NCBI GenBank assembly: GCA_905221605.1
Contig: CAJNDS010000968.1
Coordinates: forward strand, 457,501 to 517,500
DNA length: 60,000 nucleotides
DNA from: Symbiodinium natans
Lineage: Eukaryota; Sar; Dinophyceae; Suessiales; Symbiodiniaceae
Reading direction: 5' to 3'
The position numbers and the translations under genes were made by a program. The notes under the pieces were generated by a model, which saw only the letters and a list, made by a program, of their open reading frames with translations, ran no database searches and had not been told where the DNA came from. Of the stretch, positions 59,458 to 60,000 are shown one piece after another (the first letter of the stretch is position 1; each line of letters begins with the position of its first letter).

Positions 59458-59573
59458 ACTTACTTGTCCAGTATCCTTGGGTAACCAAAGGTTAACGTTT
59501 GGGATTATAAGGGGAATCAAATGCCCCAAAAAGGTTAGAGGTTACCTACTCTACAGACTAAGTTCACTACCCC
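59458..59573. mobile_element. MITE-like element, family C copy 3
   Basis: CTTACTTGTCCAGTATCCTT at the left and AAAAAGGTTAGAGGTTACCT, ACTCTACAGACTAAG at the right. Confidence 0.75.
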
Positions 59574-59820
59574 ACATATCCCTTGTCTGAACAACATGGG
59601 CTCGGGCCTTCAGTTCGGGTTGGGCGGGGTTGGGGTTGGGGGGGTTTCGGGTCTGGGGTTTGGGGGGGTCTAGGGGGGGGGGGGGGGGCTGCTTTTGCAG
59701 AACTGCTTTTCTTGTTGGCAGGTGGTGCTTGTGCCCCTTTTTCTTGGTGGGGATTCCCAGACGGTTCTTGTAAGCAGCCTACAAAAACCCCAAGGCTGGG
59801 GGGGTTCTTGAGGCCTAGGC

Positions 59821-59866
59821 CCCGATCACAGCCAATGTGTTCCGGGATCCGAATGACCCGACAATG
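59821..59866 (-). CDS. Candidate exon, unknown protein
   Basis: 46 nt after TGTTCAG: HCRVIRIPEHIGCDR, ending CGG G|GCC (GC donor). The same frame continues openly leftwards into Pro-rich, G/C-run sequence. Confidence 0.5.
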
Positions 59867-60000
59867 CTGAACACTACACAACTGGGCTTATCCCTAAACC
59901 AAAACACACAAACCCCAAACCCCAAACCAACACAAGGATCCCCAGGCACCTGGGAAAGAAATGTGCCTCTTATCTTTTCTTGTGCGGGTTACTAGGGGTG

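Larger units (their letters stand above)
1..60000. repeat. Dispersed telomere-type tracts (TTTAGGG/CCCTAAA), both orientations
   Basis: Short tracts of 2 to about 20 copies of the 7-mer occur every few hundred bases through the whole window, in both orientations, often with variants (CCCTGAA, CCCCAAA, CCCTAGA, TTTCGGG). They lie between candidate exons, that is in introns and spacers. They cannot mark a chromosome end, because unique coding sequence flanks them on both sides. Larger or informative tracts are listed separately. Minor ones include 52-127, 1706-1727, 4022-4040, 6578-6630, 9995-10045, 18000-18060, 25717-25752, 28130-28157, 32172-32200, 33428-33447, 47219-47255, 47535-47567, 49047-49078, 56368-56396 and 59409-59442. 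Confidence 0.95.

Noticed and set aside
1-60000. Reading the window as a chromosome end or subtelomere because of TTTAGGG
   Set aside because: Tracts occur in both orientations from end to end, with coding segments between; none is terminal.
1-60000. tRNA, rRNA or spliced-leader RNA genes
   Set aside because: No cloverleaf, rRNA core or full-length leader gene was recognised by eye; the only leader sequence is the 12-nt remnant at 43549-43560.

Overview
The window looks like nuclear DNA of a dinoflagellate, probably of the Suessiales/Symbiodiniaceae type. This rests on four things seen here: very many short tracts of the plant-type telomere repeat TTTAGGG/CCCTAAA; small exons (about 30-160 bp) lying mostly on one strand (-); introns that use GT, GC and GA donors when exons are joined in phase; and an exact 12-base copy of the 3' end of the dinoflagellate spliced leader (TTTTGGCTCAAG, read on -) at 43549-43560, at the 5' end of a retrotransposon. 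Species cannot be named from sequence alone. A chromerid is a less likely alternative.

Layout on the - strand, from right to left: candidate exons at 43.6-59.9 kb; a complete two-ORF non-LTR retrotransposon at about 39.0-43.56 kb, with CCCTAAA tracts at both ends; more exons at 31.4-38.7 kb; a 1.7-kb degenerate CCCTAGA/CCCTAAA array (29.4-31.1 kb); a long run of exons at 16.0-29.2 kb, of which ten consecutive ones (24488 down to 19308) join in frame with one exon boundary unresolved; two tandem intronless RRM-protein genes (15024-15692 and 13728-14369); and scattered exons to the left end, including one resembling protein-kinase subdomain IV (1200-1251). I cannot tell how many genes the exons belong to. 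Most encode protein I do not recognise.

Introns hold telomere-type tracts plus at least six families of short inverted-repeat (MITE-like) elements with several copies each. The tracts are not random relative to exons. Read along the gene, G-rich TTTAGGG tracts tend to start at the 5' splice site (the intron opens G|GTTTAGGG or T|GTTTAGGG after at least eight candidate exons), and C-rich CCCTAAA tracts tend to precede 3' splice sites. One tract (44253-44394) is bounded by a perfect 22-bp direct repeat at an exon edge, another (19065-19105) by a 29-bp repeat matching at 27 positions. I infer that telomere-type repeats are inserted by a mechanism that duplicates the target, and act as ready-made introns (introner-like). 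Together with a spliced-leader-bearing retrotransposon sitting in the same kind of tract, this is the main unusual signal here.

All exon calls come from hand translation, phase matching and splice-like borders; no similarity search or transcript data was available. Most of the long open frames in the window (GC-rich or microsatellite) are judged to be chance.
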